Shown: positions 1 through 7,386, numbered from the stretch's first letter. The stretch is DNA of 9,144 bases from JBBDIM01 sp040880405 (GCA_040880405.1 JBBDIM010000005.1:1-9144); one strand, 5' to 3'. A program made the numbers and translations. Notes: generated by a model not told the origin, from the sequence alone.

Positions 1-2792
1 TGGAAACATCGCTCGAAGGCCTCCGCCTGTTCCGGATCGACCTCGCAGACGAAGCGGGAATTCGATTCGCTGAACAGCAAGGTGGTGGGGCAGGCGTGGG
101 GCAAGTCGTGCGGCATTTCGTCGAGCGAGACATTCGCCCCCAACTCGCCGGAAAAGGCCATTTCCGCCAAACAGGCAGCTAAGCCCCCTTCGGACATGTC
201 GTGGCACGACCGGACCAACCGCTGCTGGATTGCCGCATGGATGCCGGTGAAGGTCCGCTTGGCGCGGCCGGCGTCGACCGTCGGAACGCTGCCACCTGAC
301 TGGTGCTGGATGAGCGACCAGTGCGAACCACCCAGTTCGTCCTTGGTTAGCCCCACGACATACAGCAAACTCCCTTCCCGCTTGAGGTCCATCGTGACGC
401 AAGTCGAAACATCCTCGACCTGGCCCAAAGCACTGATCAGCAGGGTAGGGGGGATGGCGATGGTTTGCTTGTTCCCCTCGGCATCGAAGTAGCTGAACTC
501 GTTGTTCAGGCTGTCTTTGCCGGAGATGAACGGCGTGCCCCAGGCAACCGCCAAGTCGTGACAGGCGATCGCCGCACGAACCAGCGAGCCGAGGGTTTCC
601 GGCCGATCCGTATAGCCCCAGCAGAAGTTATCGAGGATCGCGATCTTGCTCGGGTCGGCACCGACCGCCACGCAGTTGCGGATCGCCTCGTCGATCGCGC
701 TGGTCGCCATGTGGTAGGTGTCGAAGTCGCCGAAGTGTGGGTTCATCCCGCATGAAACGACCACCCCCTTGCGACTGCTCAGCACAGGGCGAACGACCGC
801 GGCGTCACTCGGTCCGTCGTTCTTCACACCGACCAACGGCTTGATCACACTGCCGCCTTGCACTTCGTGATCGTATTGGCGGATGATCCAATGCTTGCTG
901 GCGACGTTGAGCGAGCCGAGGATTTTCACCAAATCGGCCTGAAGCTGCGGGGCTTCTTCGCGCGAGATATTGAGCGGTTCGACCGCCGGGGGGTCGTAAA
1001 CCGCCTCGCGGATGATCGGAGGGCGGCCATCGTGGAGAAACTCCATCGAGACCTCACCCACCAACTGGTCCCGGTATTTCAGTGTCAGGTTGCCGGTGGG
1101 AACGAACTTGCCGATGATCGTCGCTTCGCTCCCTTCGGAGGCGAACAACGCCTCCAGCTCCGGCCATTTCTCCTCCGGAACCGAAAGGACCATCCGTTCC
1201 TGGGCCTCGCTGATCCAGATCTCGGTGTAGGTCAGCCCTTCATACTTCAGCGGGCACTGATCGAGCCAAACCTCCGCGCCGATCTTTTCACCCATCTCGC
1301 CGACCGCGCTAGAAAACCCACCGGCCCCGCAGTCAGTTACGGCTGTGTAAAGACCCCGGTCCCTGGCTTCCAGCAGCACATCGAGCACAATCTTTTCAGT
1401 GATCGCGTTCCCGATTTGCACCGCCCCGCCGGAAAGGCTTTCGCTCTCGCTGGTTAGTTCGGCGGAGCTGAAGGTCGCGCCGTGGATGCCGTCGCGTCCG
1501 GTCCGGCCGCCGACCGCGACGATCAGGTCGCCCGGCTTGGTTTCTTTGAAGGAATGTTCCTGGGGAATCAGTCCCACATTACCGCAGTATACCAGCGGAT
1601 TGCCCAGGTACCGCGGATCGAAATAGACCGCGCCGTTGACTGTGGGAATCCCCATCCGGTTGCCGTAGTCTCGCACACCGGAAACAACCCCCTTCATCAC
1701 CCGGCGAGGATGCAGCACGCCTGGGGGCAAGGTGGCCGGATCGGTGTTGGGTGGGGCGAAGCAGAAGACGTCGGTATTGCAGATCGGTTTGGCACCCATC
1801 CCGGTCCCCATCGGATCGCGGATGACACCACCCATGCCGGTATTGGCACCGCCGTACGGCTCTAGGGCGCTGGGATGGTTGTGGGTCTCGACCTTGAACA
1901 CGACGTTGTTCTCTTCGTCGAACCGCACGATCCCGGCGTTGTCTTGGAACACGCTGACGCACCAGTCGTCCTTCCCCAGGTCGCGGCGGATTTGCTGCGT
2001 GGCGGCGAAGATTGTCTCTTTGAGCATGTTCTCGAACTGCCGCTCACCTTGGTCGTCGCGGTAGGCGATCCGGCCGGCGAGCGTTTTGTGGCTGCAATGC
2101 TCGCTCCAGGTCTGGGCGACCGATTCCAGTTCGATATCACTCGGCTCGCGGCCCAGCTTTTGGAAGTGGGCCTGGATGGTCTGCATCTCGACCAAGGTCA
2201 AATAGAGTTGACCCTCCTTGCTCAGCCGCTCCAGGGCCTCATCGTCCAGGTCGCGAATGGCGACGGTTTGCTTGGCGAACTCAGAGGCTTGGCCGATATC
2301 GAGCCGGTCGAGCTGGATCGGTCCGACAATCGCCTGTTCTACCGAATCGTTGGCCAGGAGCTTGTCGATCAGACGCTGCTGCTGGTCGTCGTTGATCCCG
2401 CCGAGCCAGTATTTGCGAAACGTGCGAACCCCTTTTACCTGGGGCCCTAAGTCGGAAATCGCCTGCATCGCGCTTTGGGCCACTGGGTCCATCACCCCTG
2501 GCTTGGGCATGATATGGATCAGGCGGTCGAGCTTTGCGTTGGGAGATTCCCCCAGCGACGGTGCCCCGGCGAGGCCCACGCGATACTGCTCCACCACCAT
2601 GTCGGTCAGCAGATTGCATGCGAGCGACTCGGCCTGATCCACGGGAAAATCGGCGTCGATCAGATAGCCGTGGGCCGTGGCCAATTGCAGGTGATCGGCA
2701 ATGCCAAGGTCTTTGGCGTCGGCAGCAACGGAGGCGGCGGTCCGATCGACCTGCCCCTCACGGGGATGGATATCAACTTCCCACAATGTCAC
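1..2792 (-). CDS. purL: Phosphoribosylformylglycinamidine synthase, synthetase subunit PurL (3' end outside window)
   Basis: PurL carries out the ATP-dependent conversion of FGAR to FGAM in de novo purine synthesis, using ammonia from a glutaminase (PurQ). The visible 930 codons read from GTG 2790-2792 and run off the left edge. Residues 1-73 and about 91-160 are two tandem PurS-like units; the second has a clear MPKPGVMDP motif at 95-103. The FGAM synthase signature SEHCSHK (His232, His235) follows, then KVETHNHPSALEPYGGANTG with His304/His306, of which His306 aligns with the family's catalytic His. TDCGAGG lies near residue 487. The second AIRS-like half has GMNPHFGDFDTYHMA, DNFCWG and GKDSLNN (near 756). 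No glutaminase domain is visible; purQ may lie beyond the edge. The GTG overlaps the tyrA stop by 20 nt, with GAGG about 12 nt upstream. A TTG two codons later is an alternative start. Family assignment is very secure. Confidence 0.96.
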   Translation of the reverse strand, partial: MTLWEVDIHPREGQVDRTAASVAADAKDLGIADHLQLATAHGYLIDADFPVDQAESLACNLLTDMVVEQYRVGLAGAPSLGESPNAKLDRLIHIMPKPGVMDPVAQSAMQAISDLGPQVKGVRTFRKYWLGGINDDQQQRLIDKLLANDSVEQAIVGPIQLDRLDIGQASEFAKQTVAIRDLDDEALERLSKEGQLYLTLVEMQTIQAHFQKLGREPSDIELESVAQTWSEHCSHKTLAGRIAYRDDQGERQFENMLKETIFAATQQIRRDLGKDDWCVSVFQDNAGIVRFDEENNVVFKVETHNHPSALEPYGGANTGMGGVIRDPMGTGMGAKPICNTDVFCFAPPNTDPATLPPGVLHPRRVMKGVVSGVRDYGNRMGIPTVNGAVYFDPRYLGNPLVYCGNVGLIPQEHSFKETKPGDLIVAVGGRTGRDGIHGATFSSAELTSESESLSGGAVQIGNAITEKIVLDVLLEARDRGLYTAVTDCGAGGFSSAVGEMGEKIGAEVWLDQCPLKYEGLTYTEIWISEAQERMVLSVPEEKWPELEALFASEGSEATIIGKFVPTGNLTLKYRDQLVGEVSMEFLHDGRPPIIREAVYDPPAVEPLNISREEAPQLQADLVKILGSLNVASKHWIIRQYDHEVQGGSVIKPLVGVKNDGPSDAAVVRPVLSSRKGVVVSCGMNPHFGDFDTYHMATSAIDEAIRNCVAVGADPSKIAILDNFCWGYTDRPETLGSLVRAAIACHDLAVAWGTPFISGKDSLNNEFSYFDAEGNKQTIAIPPTLLISALGQVEDVSTCVTMDLKREGSLLYVVGLTKDELGGSHWSLIQHQSGGSVPTVDAGRAKRTFTGIHAAIQQRLVRSCHDMSEGGLAACLAEMAFSGELGANVSLDEMPHDLPHACPTTLLFSESNSRFVCEVDPEQAEAFERCF

Positions 2793-3621
2793 GGCGGCTT
2801 TTTCCCTCTTCCAGCAGTTTTACCAGGGTCGCGTCGTCCCCAGTCTCTAGGGCGACACGTAATGAATTAAGCAATCTCTCAAAGTTCCCCACCGCCTTCA
2901 AGATGTGGGATCGATTCGAATCGACGATTTGTTGCCACAACTGGACGTCTCCCGCGGCAACCCGCGTGGTGTCTTCCCAGCCGCTGGCAGCCACCGGCAG
3001 AAAATCCTCCGGCGTCGCGGCGGCCAGCAAACTGGCCACCAAATGGGTTAAATGACTGGTATAGGCGACCGCCTCGTCATGCTGGTCCGGCGACATCCGA
3101 ACCACGTTGGCCCCGAGGCTTTCCCAAAATTGGCAAACGCGTCGCTCCGCCGGTTCGCATGGTGGGGCACCCCCGGTGACCACCACCACTCGATTTTCCA
3201 GCAAATTCGCCTTGGCATGTTCCGGGCCGGTCTTCTCGCTACCCGCCAAGGGGTGGCTGCCGACAAAGCGGACCTCGTTCGGCAGGTTCAGCTTTTCCAC
3301 CTCGGCCACAATCCGGGCCTTGGTGCTCCCGGCGTCGGTGATAATCGCGCCCTGGGGACAGGCCGCAGCCGTTTGCAGGACCAAGTCGACGATTAGCTCG
3401 ACCGGCGTGCAAATCACAATCAACTCGGCCTCGCGCACCCCGGCGGCCAGGTCGGTGGTCCCTTCATCGATCGCCCCGACCGAGACGGCCCGGTCGAGCG
3501 AAGTCTGCCGCTGCCCAATCCCAATCACCCGCTCGGCCAGGTGGCGAGCGCGGATCGCCAGCCCAATCGATCCACCGATCAATCCCACGCCAATGATTGC
3601 TACGGTCTTGAACTGGGGCAC
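2773..3621 (-). CDS. tyrA: Prephenate dehydrogenase (TyrA family)
   Basis: Oxidative decarboxylation of prephenate to 4-hydroxyphenylpyruvate with NAD(P)+ in tyrosine synthesis; a cytosolic dimer in this family. Numbered from GTG 3619-3621 (282 aa, normal length), the N-terminus MPQFKTVAIIG leads into the dinucleotide-binding loop G11-V-G13-L-I-G16. CTPVE (71-75) and TDAGSTK (95-101) are typical of the Rossmann domain. SHPLAGSEKTG (122-132) contains the expected catalytic His123. DQHDEAVAYTSHLTHLVA (179-196) and SGWEDTTR (213-220) belong to the helical dimerisation domain. The start is uncertain. The frame stays open upstream to ATG 3726 and ATG 3801, but a promoter -10 at 3692-3697 and repeat DNA at 3750 lie inside those extensions, so I prefer GTG 3621; TTG 3681 is the other option. 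There is no chorismate mutase or ACT domain. It is the first gene of a tyrA-purL unit, and its stop codon lies inside purL. Confidence 0.93.
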   Translation of the reverse strand: MPQFKTVAIIGVGLIGGSIGLAIRARHLAERVIGIGQRQTSLDRAVSVGAIDEGTTDLAAGVREAELIVICTPVELIVDLVLQTAAACPQGAIITDAGSTKARIVAEVEKLNLPNEVRFVGSHPLAGSEKTGPEHAKANLLENRVVVVTGGAPPCEPAERRVCQFWESLGANVVRMSPDQHDEAVAYTSHLTHLVASLLAAATPEDFLPVAASGWEDTTRVAAGDVQLWQQIVDSNRSHILKAVGNFERLLNSLRVALETGDDATLVKLLEEGKSRRDIVGS

Positions 3622-3691
3622 GGAGGGGGCTTTCGAGCTTACGGGCGATTCATAGGTACCTAGCGATGGCGAATGTTCCAATCGACCGCCG

Positions 3692-3700
3692 ATTATAACA
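3692..3700 (-). promoter_or_regulatory. Candidate extended -10 promoter for tyrA-purL
   Basis: Read on the minus strand, the sequence TGTTATAAT gives a perfect TATAAT (3692-3697) preceded by TGn, the extended -10 form recognised by sigma-70-type polymerase. No good -35 box lies 16-18 nt upstream, which fits the extended -10 type. The predicted transcription start near 3685 leaves a leader of about 60 nt to the GTG at 3621, or almost none to the TTG at 3681. Sequence-based only. Confidence 0.5.
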
Positions 3701-3749
3701 AATGAACGTCCCCGGCGGTTTTGCATCGGTTTTGAGAAAGAATTTCTCT

Positions 3750-3864
3750 CGCAAAGACGCAAAGAAGGGCGTCGATCGCCGTTGGCAGGTTTTCTGGTCA
3801 TATCATCGCCTCGAAGCGACGAAAAATATGAAGACCTGGGCGATTAAACCTCTTTGCGTCTGCG
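3750..3864. repeat. Inverted repeat of the CGCAAAGACGC type (first copy)
   Basis: The left arm CGCAAAGACGCAAAGA (3750-3765) is mirrored by TCTTTGCGTCTGCG (3851-3864), with a 2-nt indel between arms and about 85 nt between them. It lies in the tyrA upstream region, within the 3700-4231 stretch that I see as otherwise non-coding. The 9-mer GACGCAAAG recurs at 3755-3763, 3852-3860 (inverted), 3960-3968 (inverted) and 8092-8100. It is probably a dispersed intergenic element rather than a gene. Confidence 0.6.
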
Positions 3865-3920
3865 TTAAAAAAGCCAAGTCAACCAGCCATGACTGAAATC
3901 AAAATCATTCAACGCCAAGC

Positions 3921-3990
3921 CGCAAAGACGCCAGGACGCGTAGAGTGACCATGGGATTTCTTTGCGTCCCCGCGTCCTGGCGTCTCTGCG
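3921..3990. repeat. Inverted repeat of the CGCAAAGACGC type (second copy)
   Basis: The arms CGCAAAGACGCCAGGACGCG (3921-3940) and CGCGTCCTGGCGTCTCTGCG (3971-3990) are reverse complements with one mismatch in 20, separated by 30 nt. The spacer contains a further inverted CTTTGCGTC (3960-3968). The long stem could form in RNA or DNA. The remainder of the region up to 4231 has no convincing gene, only short ORFs running through the repeats. Confidence 0.7.
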
Positions 3991-4231
3991 TTTCCATCCC
4001 GTTGGGAACTGCTGGATTACCAACCCAAACAAGAGAATCTCAAGGGCCGCGCGAGGCAAAGCTACCTAGGCATCCCATGTCTACTCTCGCGCATAGGCGT
4101 GGTACCCGGCGATATTTCCCTGAATCACCCCTTCTCCGTGCCGCGCTTGCCAGGGCCGCGTTGTCCTACGATGATGTGACTAGCTCAATTCTCTGTCTGT
4201 TTCCCCCGGTTTGCGGAGCGACCTGCCTGCG

Positions 4232-5275
4232 ATGCTATTTTCCCCACGGATCCGCCGATCGGAACTAATCTCCCTCTGTGATCGCGTCTCGAACCAGTTG
4301 CAGGCCGGGGTCGATGCCCGGCGGATTTGGAAACGGGAAGCGGAACGGGGCCGCATGGTCCATCGCGGCAAGATGCAAATCATCTCCGACGGCGTCAACG
4401 CCGGGAAGTCGACCACCGAAGCGTTCAACGACACCGGCGAGTACTTCCCCGAACTGTTTCGCGAGATGGTGGGGCTGGGGGATGAAACGGGCCACATGGA
4501 CCGCATCTTCCGAGAACTGGGCCAGCAATACGAACATCAGCGGACTTTGTGGCGGGCCTTCCTGGCCGGGATCTTGTGGCCGATGATTCAGTTGGGACTC
4601 GCCATCCTGGTCATCGGCGGCCTGATTTGGTTCATGGGATTCATTCAGGATATGGGAGGGAGCGAGGTCGATGTGTTGGGGATTGGGTTGGTCGGCACCT
4701 CCGGGGCCTTAATCTTTTTCGGGGCGTTCGCCGCGTTCTTTGCCGGACTGGTTTTGGTTTGGAAATTGTACCGCCGCGGCCTGTTCGATGGTTTGCAACT
4801 CGACCGCTGGGTGATGAAGATCCCGGGAATCGGCTACGCGATTCAAACCTTGGCCCTCTCGCGGATGTCATGGGCCTTGGCCCTCACCATCGGCGGAGGA
4901 ATGGAAGTTCGCAAGGCGATCCGGCTCTCGCTCCGCGCCTCCGGGGCCAGATACTTTACACAACACGCCAACGAGATCGACCAAGACATCGTCCGCGGCG
5001 AAGAGATCTACCACGCCCTCAACAAAACCGGGGTCTTCCCCAGTCAATTCCTCGACGCCATCGAAACGGGCGAACTCTCCGGTCGGCTTTCCGAAATGAT
5101 GGAACAACTCTCCGAGCAGTACCAGCAACAAGCCAAAGTGGCCCTTAATACCCTGGCCATCATCGCGGGCGTGGTGGTCTGGCTCATGGTCATGGGACTG
5201 ATTGTCGCCGTGATCTTCCGGCTGTTTTTTACCTTCTACCTGGGGCCGATTAATGAGGCGCTGGAAGGGTTTTGA
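4232..5275 (+). CDS. Type II secretion system F family protein (GspF/PilC-like inner-membrane protein), orphan
   Basis: Members of this family form the inner-membrane platform of type II secretion systems and type IV pili, contacting the assembly ATPase. From ATG 4232 the protein has 347 aa, somewhat shorter than the usual 400 or so. It has two T2SSF domains in tandem. The first spans about residues 10-135, with GLGDETGHMD at 81-90 and a membrane segment at 111-135. The second spans about 195-335, with the matching IETGELSGRLSEM at 277-289 and a last membrane segment at 307-334. A further hydrophobic segment lies at 150-178. These paired GE-TG-L motifs are the family hallmark. No ATPase, pseudopilin or secretin gene is adjacent, so its partner system is unknown. 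TTG 4211 would add 7 residues; ATG 4232 is preferred although no strong ribosome site precedes it. Family call firm; exact role not known. Confidence 0.9.
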   Translation: MLFSPRIRRSELISLCDRVSNQLQAGVDARRIWKREAERGRMVHRGKMQIISDGVNAGKSTTEAFNDTGEYFPELFREMVGLGDETGHMDRIFRELGQQYEHQRTLWRAFLAGILWPMIQLGLAILVIGGLIWFMGFIQDMGGSEVDVLGIGLVGTSGALIFFGAFAAFFAGLVLVWKLYRRGLFDGLQLDRWVMKIPGIGYAIQTLALSRMSWALALTIGGGMEVRKAIRLSLRASGARYFTQHANEIDQDIVRGEEIYHALNKTGVFPSQFLDAIETGELSGRLSEMMEQLSEQYQQQAKVALNTLAIIAGVVVWLMVMGLIVAVIFRLFFTFYLGPINEALEGF

Positions 5276-5310
5276 GGATTCTTTTGTCGTCGAACGCCAA
5301 GAAATAAAAC

Positions 5311-5343
5311 AGCCGCCCCCAGACAATGTGCCCGAGAGCGGCT
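5311..5343. terminator. Possible weak bidirectional terminator between convergent genes
   Basis: AGCCGC (5311-5316) and GCGGCT (5338-5343) form a 6-bp GC-rich stem with a 21-nt loop. It is followed by CGATTTT on the plus strand and by TGTTTTATTT on the minus strand. It sits between the stops of two convergent genes (5275 and 5372), the expected place for a shared terminator. The stem is short and the loop large, so support is modest. Confidence 0.35.
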
Positions 5344-5371
5344 CGATTTTGAAGTGAAAGCGGGTTTAGTC

Positions 5372-5908
5372 TTAGTCGTCCCGCATGGCCCGCAGGACCA
5401 TATCTTCCGAGACGCGGCGATCGACGATTCGGCCTAGCTCGTCGAGTGAGCGGCGTTGGCCGACGTTGTTCCAGGAGTTGACCTCTTCCAGTTCCGGCAT
5501 CAGGTCGGTGAGCTGGTTGATTAAGGTCTCGGCCAGGATCTTGACGTTCGACTCCTTGGTCCGTTCCAGGATCGCCTTGGTGGTTTTCATGATCCGGACC
5601 AGTTTGGCGCGTTCACGAATCGGGGCCGAGAGGTCGTTTTGGGGCTCCTCCAGCAAATCGGCGGCTGGGACATCGAGCGTCTCGCACCAGACTTGAAGTT
5701 GCGAGAGTAGTAGATCGGAGTCTTCCCGTTCTTGTTGCCGCAGTTCCGCTGCGGGAATTCCAGTCCGTCGTGAAACGGTCCGGAGGGAAACCCCCTGTTG
5801 CTTGCGAACCTCCTGAATCCGGTTCAGACGCCGTGGCTCTGACAGCCGAATGATCGGGGGCGCAATCGCATACGAAGCGGTTGACAAATGATAAGGTACC
5901 GTTGCCAT
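5372..5908 (-). CDS. XRE-family helix-turn-helix transcriptional regulator
   Basis: A 178-aa protein with a Cro/CI-type HTH at about residues 28-87: the pattern IQEVRKQQGVSLRTVSRRTG, then IPAAELRQQE and LSQLQVWCETLDVPAADLLEE, matches the five-helix XRE fold. The first 27 residues are an unstructured-looking leader. Residues 95-178 are mostly charged and helical (AKLVRIMKTTKAILERTKES, LAETLINQLTDLMPELEEV) and could form a dimerisation or effector region; no ligand domain is recognised. The start at ATG 5906-5908 is well supported by GGAGG (minus strand, 5917-5921) 8 nt upstream. It stands alone and converges on the GspF-like gene. Its target genes are not indicated, and I see no operator-like site beyond the hairpins upstream. 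Confidence 0.85.
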   Translation of the reverse strand: MATVPYHLSTASYAIAPPIIRLSEPRRLNRIQEVRKQQGVSLRTVSRRTGIPAAELRQQEREDSDLLLSQLQVWCETLDVPAADLLEEPQNDLSAPIRERAKLVRIMKTTKAILERTKESNVKILAETLINQLTDLMPELEEVNSWNNVGQRRSLDELGRIVDRRVSEDMVLRAMRDD

Positions 5909-5953
5909 CTTCCTGTCCTCCCTCGTTCCAAAAGGACAAGGCGGACCAAATCA

Positions 5954-6453
5954 ACGAGACAAGCAGGCGACCAATCGCCGACCGCGCTCCGCGAAGCGGA
6001 TCGGAATGATTTTAGTGCCCCTAACATTACTTGAAGAAGGATACCGGTTTTCCGGTTTGTCATCTTCAAAAATGGTAACGGGGTAGCCTTCTGTTCCGTG
6101 ATCTGGCATGCAAAGCCAAACGTGATTCGGCGAGTGCCGAATGAGCGCTCGACTCCGACCGCCAAGTCGTGCCGAGACCGCACACACCTATAAAGACGAG
6201 AAAAGGTTGCGGGGCGATCCCTTGAAAAGTTCAGCCTGAATCCGACCCCCGACCGTTGAATATCCAACTGGAAAAGTGCCTCAAACTTTTCCAAGCGGAA
6301 TCAGCCGTGGGCGGATTAGCTGCCCGGATTCTAGCGGACCTATCCCCTGATAGCAAGCGAATCTTTTGGTTAATTTCCCGTGATTTCGCATTGGGTGCTG
6401 GTTTGCGATCGCTTGTTTCCCCTACGCGGTTTGGGGGAAATGGCGGCGCGACG
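5954..6453. other. Non-coding region with small hairpins, no convincing gene
   Basis: No gene here is supported. Two perfect small palindromes stand out. ATTCGGC/GCCGAAT (6125-6131 and 6136-6142) has a 4-nt loop, and TGGAAAAGT/ACTTTTCCA (6269-6277 and 6285-6293) has a 7-nt loop. A 78-codon minus-strand reading frame from GTG 6187 to 5951, and a 66-codon plus-strand frame from TTG 6256 to TAA 6456, exist. They have no ribosome site, domain or recognised similarity. Upstream regulatory DNA for the HTH gene (start 5908) must lie at the left end of this stretch. Confidence 0.5.
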
Positions 6454-6536
6454 TAAAAAAGGGGTCAGGACTCTTTTTCCTAACCCCTTTTCCATTGGTC
6501 AGCGCCAAATGAAAAAGAGTCCTGACCCCTTTTTTA
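6454..6536. repeat. Perfect 26-bp inverted repeat with GGGGTCAGGACTC core, REP-like; likely terminator
   Basis: Positions 6454-6479 and 6511-6536 are exact reverse complements over 26 bp, separated by 31 nt. The core is GGGGTCAGGACTC flanked by an A-run and a T-run, so each strand reads as a strong stem ending in a T-tract. This is expected to end transcription in both directions. The spacer carries a diverged partial copy (CTAACCCCTTTTCC at 6480-6493) and a 4-bp hairpin TTGG/CCAA. GGGGTCAG-type palindromes of this kind are reminiscent of REP elements associated with Y1 (RAYT) transposases, but no transposase is present here. The right arm begins with TAA on the minus strand, which is the stop codon of the glycosyltransferase gene. 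Confidence 0.85.
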
Positions 6537-7109
6537 CTCCCCCAGGGCGAACTTTTGGATCCGCCGCAGGAAGTTCGGACCACGCCGAGCCGCCGATTCG
6601 GCCGAGGCGATTTCGGGTTGCCGTACCTTGCGCGTCGGGTCCATCTCTTCGGACCTTTTCAGTCGATGCACCTCGGCACCCCACGCGGACAGGCTGCGGA
6701 GCAGTTCGGTATCCAGCGGCTGCGCGGTGGGCAGCTCGGCGATGGGGGCGATCGGTTGACGCTTTTCCAAATCTCCCTGCATCGACCACAAGGCCCGGAT
6801 GTCTTCGAGCGAGAGTGGATTGTGCGCGTCCTGGATCATCACGACCTCTCCCTTGGCGATCTTCATCCCAATGTCGATCGCGGTTGCCTTGCCGGCGGCG
6901 TACGAGTTACGCCGCGCGCGGACCTGAGGGTATTGGCAACTCAGCTCGTAGGCGACCTCCTCGGTCAGGTCGGTCGAGCCGTCGTCGATAATCAAAATCT
7001 CGAACCGTCGGGTCACCTCGGGCAACATCTCTAAGAGCCGTTCCACATCGGCGGCCAGCCTTGACTGGGCATTGGAAACCGGAAGAATAACGCTCAATGA
7101 TGTTTTCAC
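6534..7109 (-). CDS. Short GT2-family glycosyltransferase-like protein (DxD motif degenerate)
   Basis: GT2 enzymes transfer sugars from nucleotide sugars to lipid or polymer acceptors through a GT-A fold. From GTG 7107-7109 this protein has 191 aa. Residues 4-15 (SLSVILPVSNAQ), 37-47 (EILIIDDGSTD) and 71-92 (an AAGKATAIDIGMKIAKGEVVMI stretch, the loop before DxD) match the N-terminal nucleotide-binding half of GT2. Where DxD is expected the sequence is QDAHNPLSLEDI (93-104), so the second Asp is His96. After about residue 112 the family's catalytic half is missing; a proline/alanine- and charge-rich tail follows. The start is fixed by GAGG (minus strand, 7116-7119) 6 nt upstream; longer in-frame extensions lack such a site. 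The stop lies in the inverted repeat. It may be a non-catalytic or truncated relative; function unknown. Confidence 0.78.
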   Translation of the reverse strand: MKTSLSVILPVSNAQSRLAADVERLLEMLPEVTRRFEILIIDDGSTDLTEEVAYELSCQYPQVRARRNSYAAGKATAIDIGMKIAKGEVVMIQDAHNPLSLEDIRALWSMQGDLEKRQPIAPIAELPTAQPLDTELLRSLSAWGAEVHRLKRSEEMDPTRKVRQPEIASAESAARRGPNFLRRIQKFALGE

Positions 7110-7268
7110 TGGGAACCTCTTTTTTATTCTCACTGCGGAGACGTTGCCTAGGTTTAGATTTTTCGCGGGGGGTGCGATTTTCTGCGGTCCACGCTTGTCC
7201 ATGGGCGGACACAACAGGGATCGGCAATTTGGTGCTGGCAACTGCACTGCTAGCGGCCACAAGGCGGG

Positions 7269-7299
7269 TTGTTCCGCTTCTGCCGGTGTTATCTACAAT
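7269..7299 (+). promoter_or_regulatory. Weak candidate promoter for hisI
   Basis: TTGTTC (7269-7274) and TACAAT (7294-7299) resemble -35 and -10 boxes but are 19 nt apart, slightly long. A start near 7306 would give a leader of about 80 nt to the hisI ATG. The 7110-7386 region separates divergent genes, so some promoter is expected in it. Confidence 0.3.
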
Positions 7300-7386
7300 A
7301 GAGATTGAGAACCCGCGCCGGTCACCGAGGCAGGCGAAACCGCGGAACCGATTATTCCGACTCTCCCGAAAGCGCAAGACGCAACC

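Noticed and set aside
858..1457. Plus-strand frames of up to about 200 codons across 80-2870
   Set aside because: All lie opposite purL, whose minus-strand translation is continuous and full of family motifs.
5951..6187. 78-codon minus-strand frame upstream of the HTH gene (GTG start)
   Set aside because: Amino-acid make-up is not absurd, but there is no ribosome site, domain or recognised similarity, and it shares its bases with a longer competing frame; left as non-coding.
6256..6456. 66-codon plus-strand frame ending at the TAA of the 26-bp repeat
   Set aside because: TTG start, no ribosome site, runs through a 9-bp hairpin, no recognisable domain; the shared TAA could be chance.
6555..7034. 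Long plus-strand frame opposite the glycosyltransferase gene
   Set aside because: Shadow frame: the minus strand encodes clear GT2 motifs with a good ribosome site.
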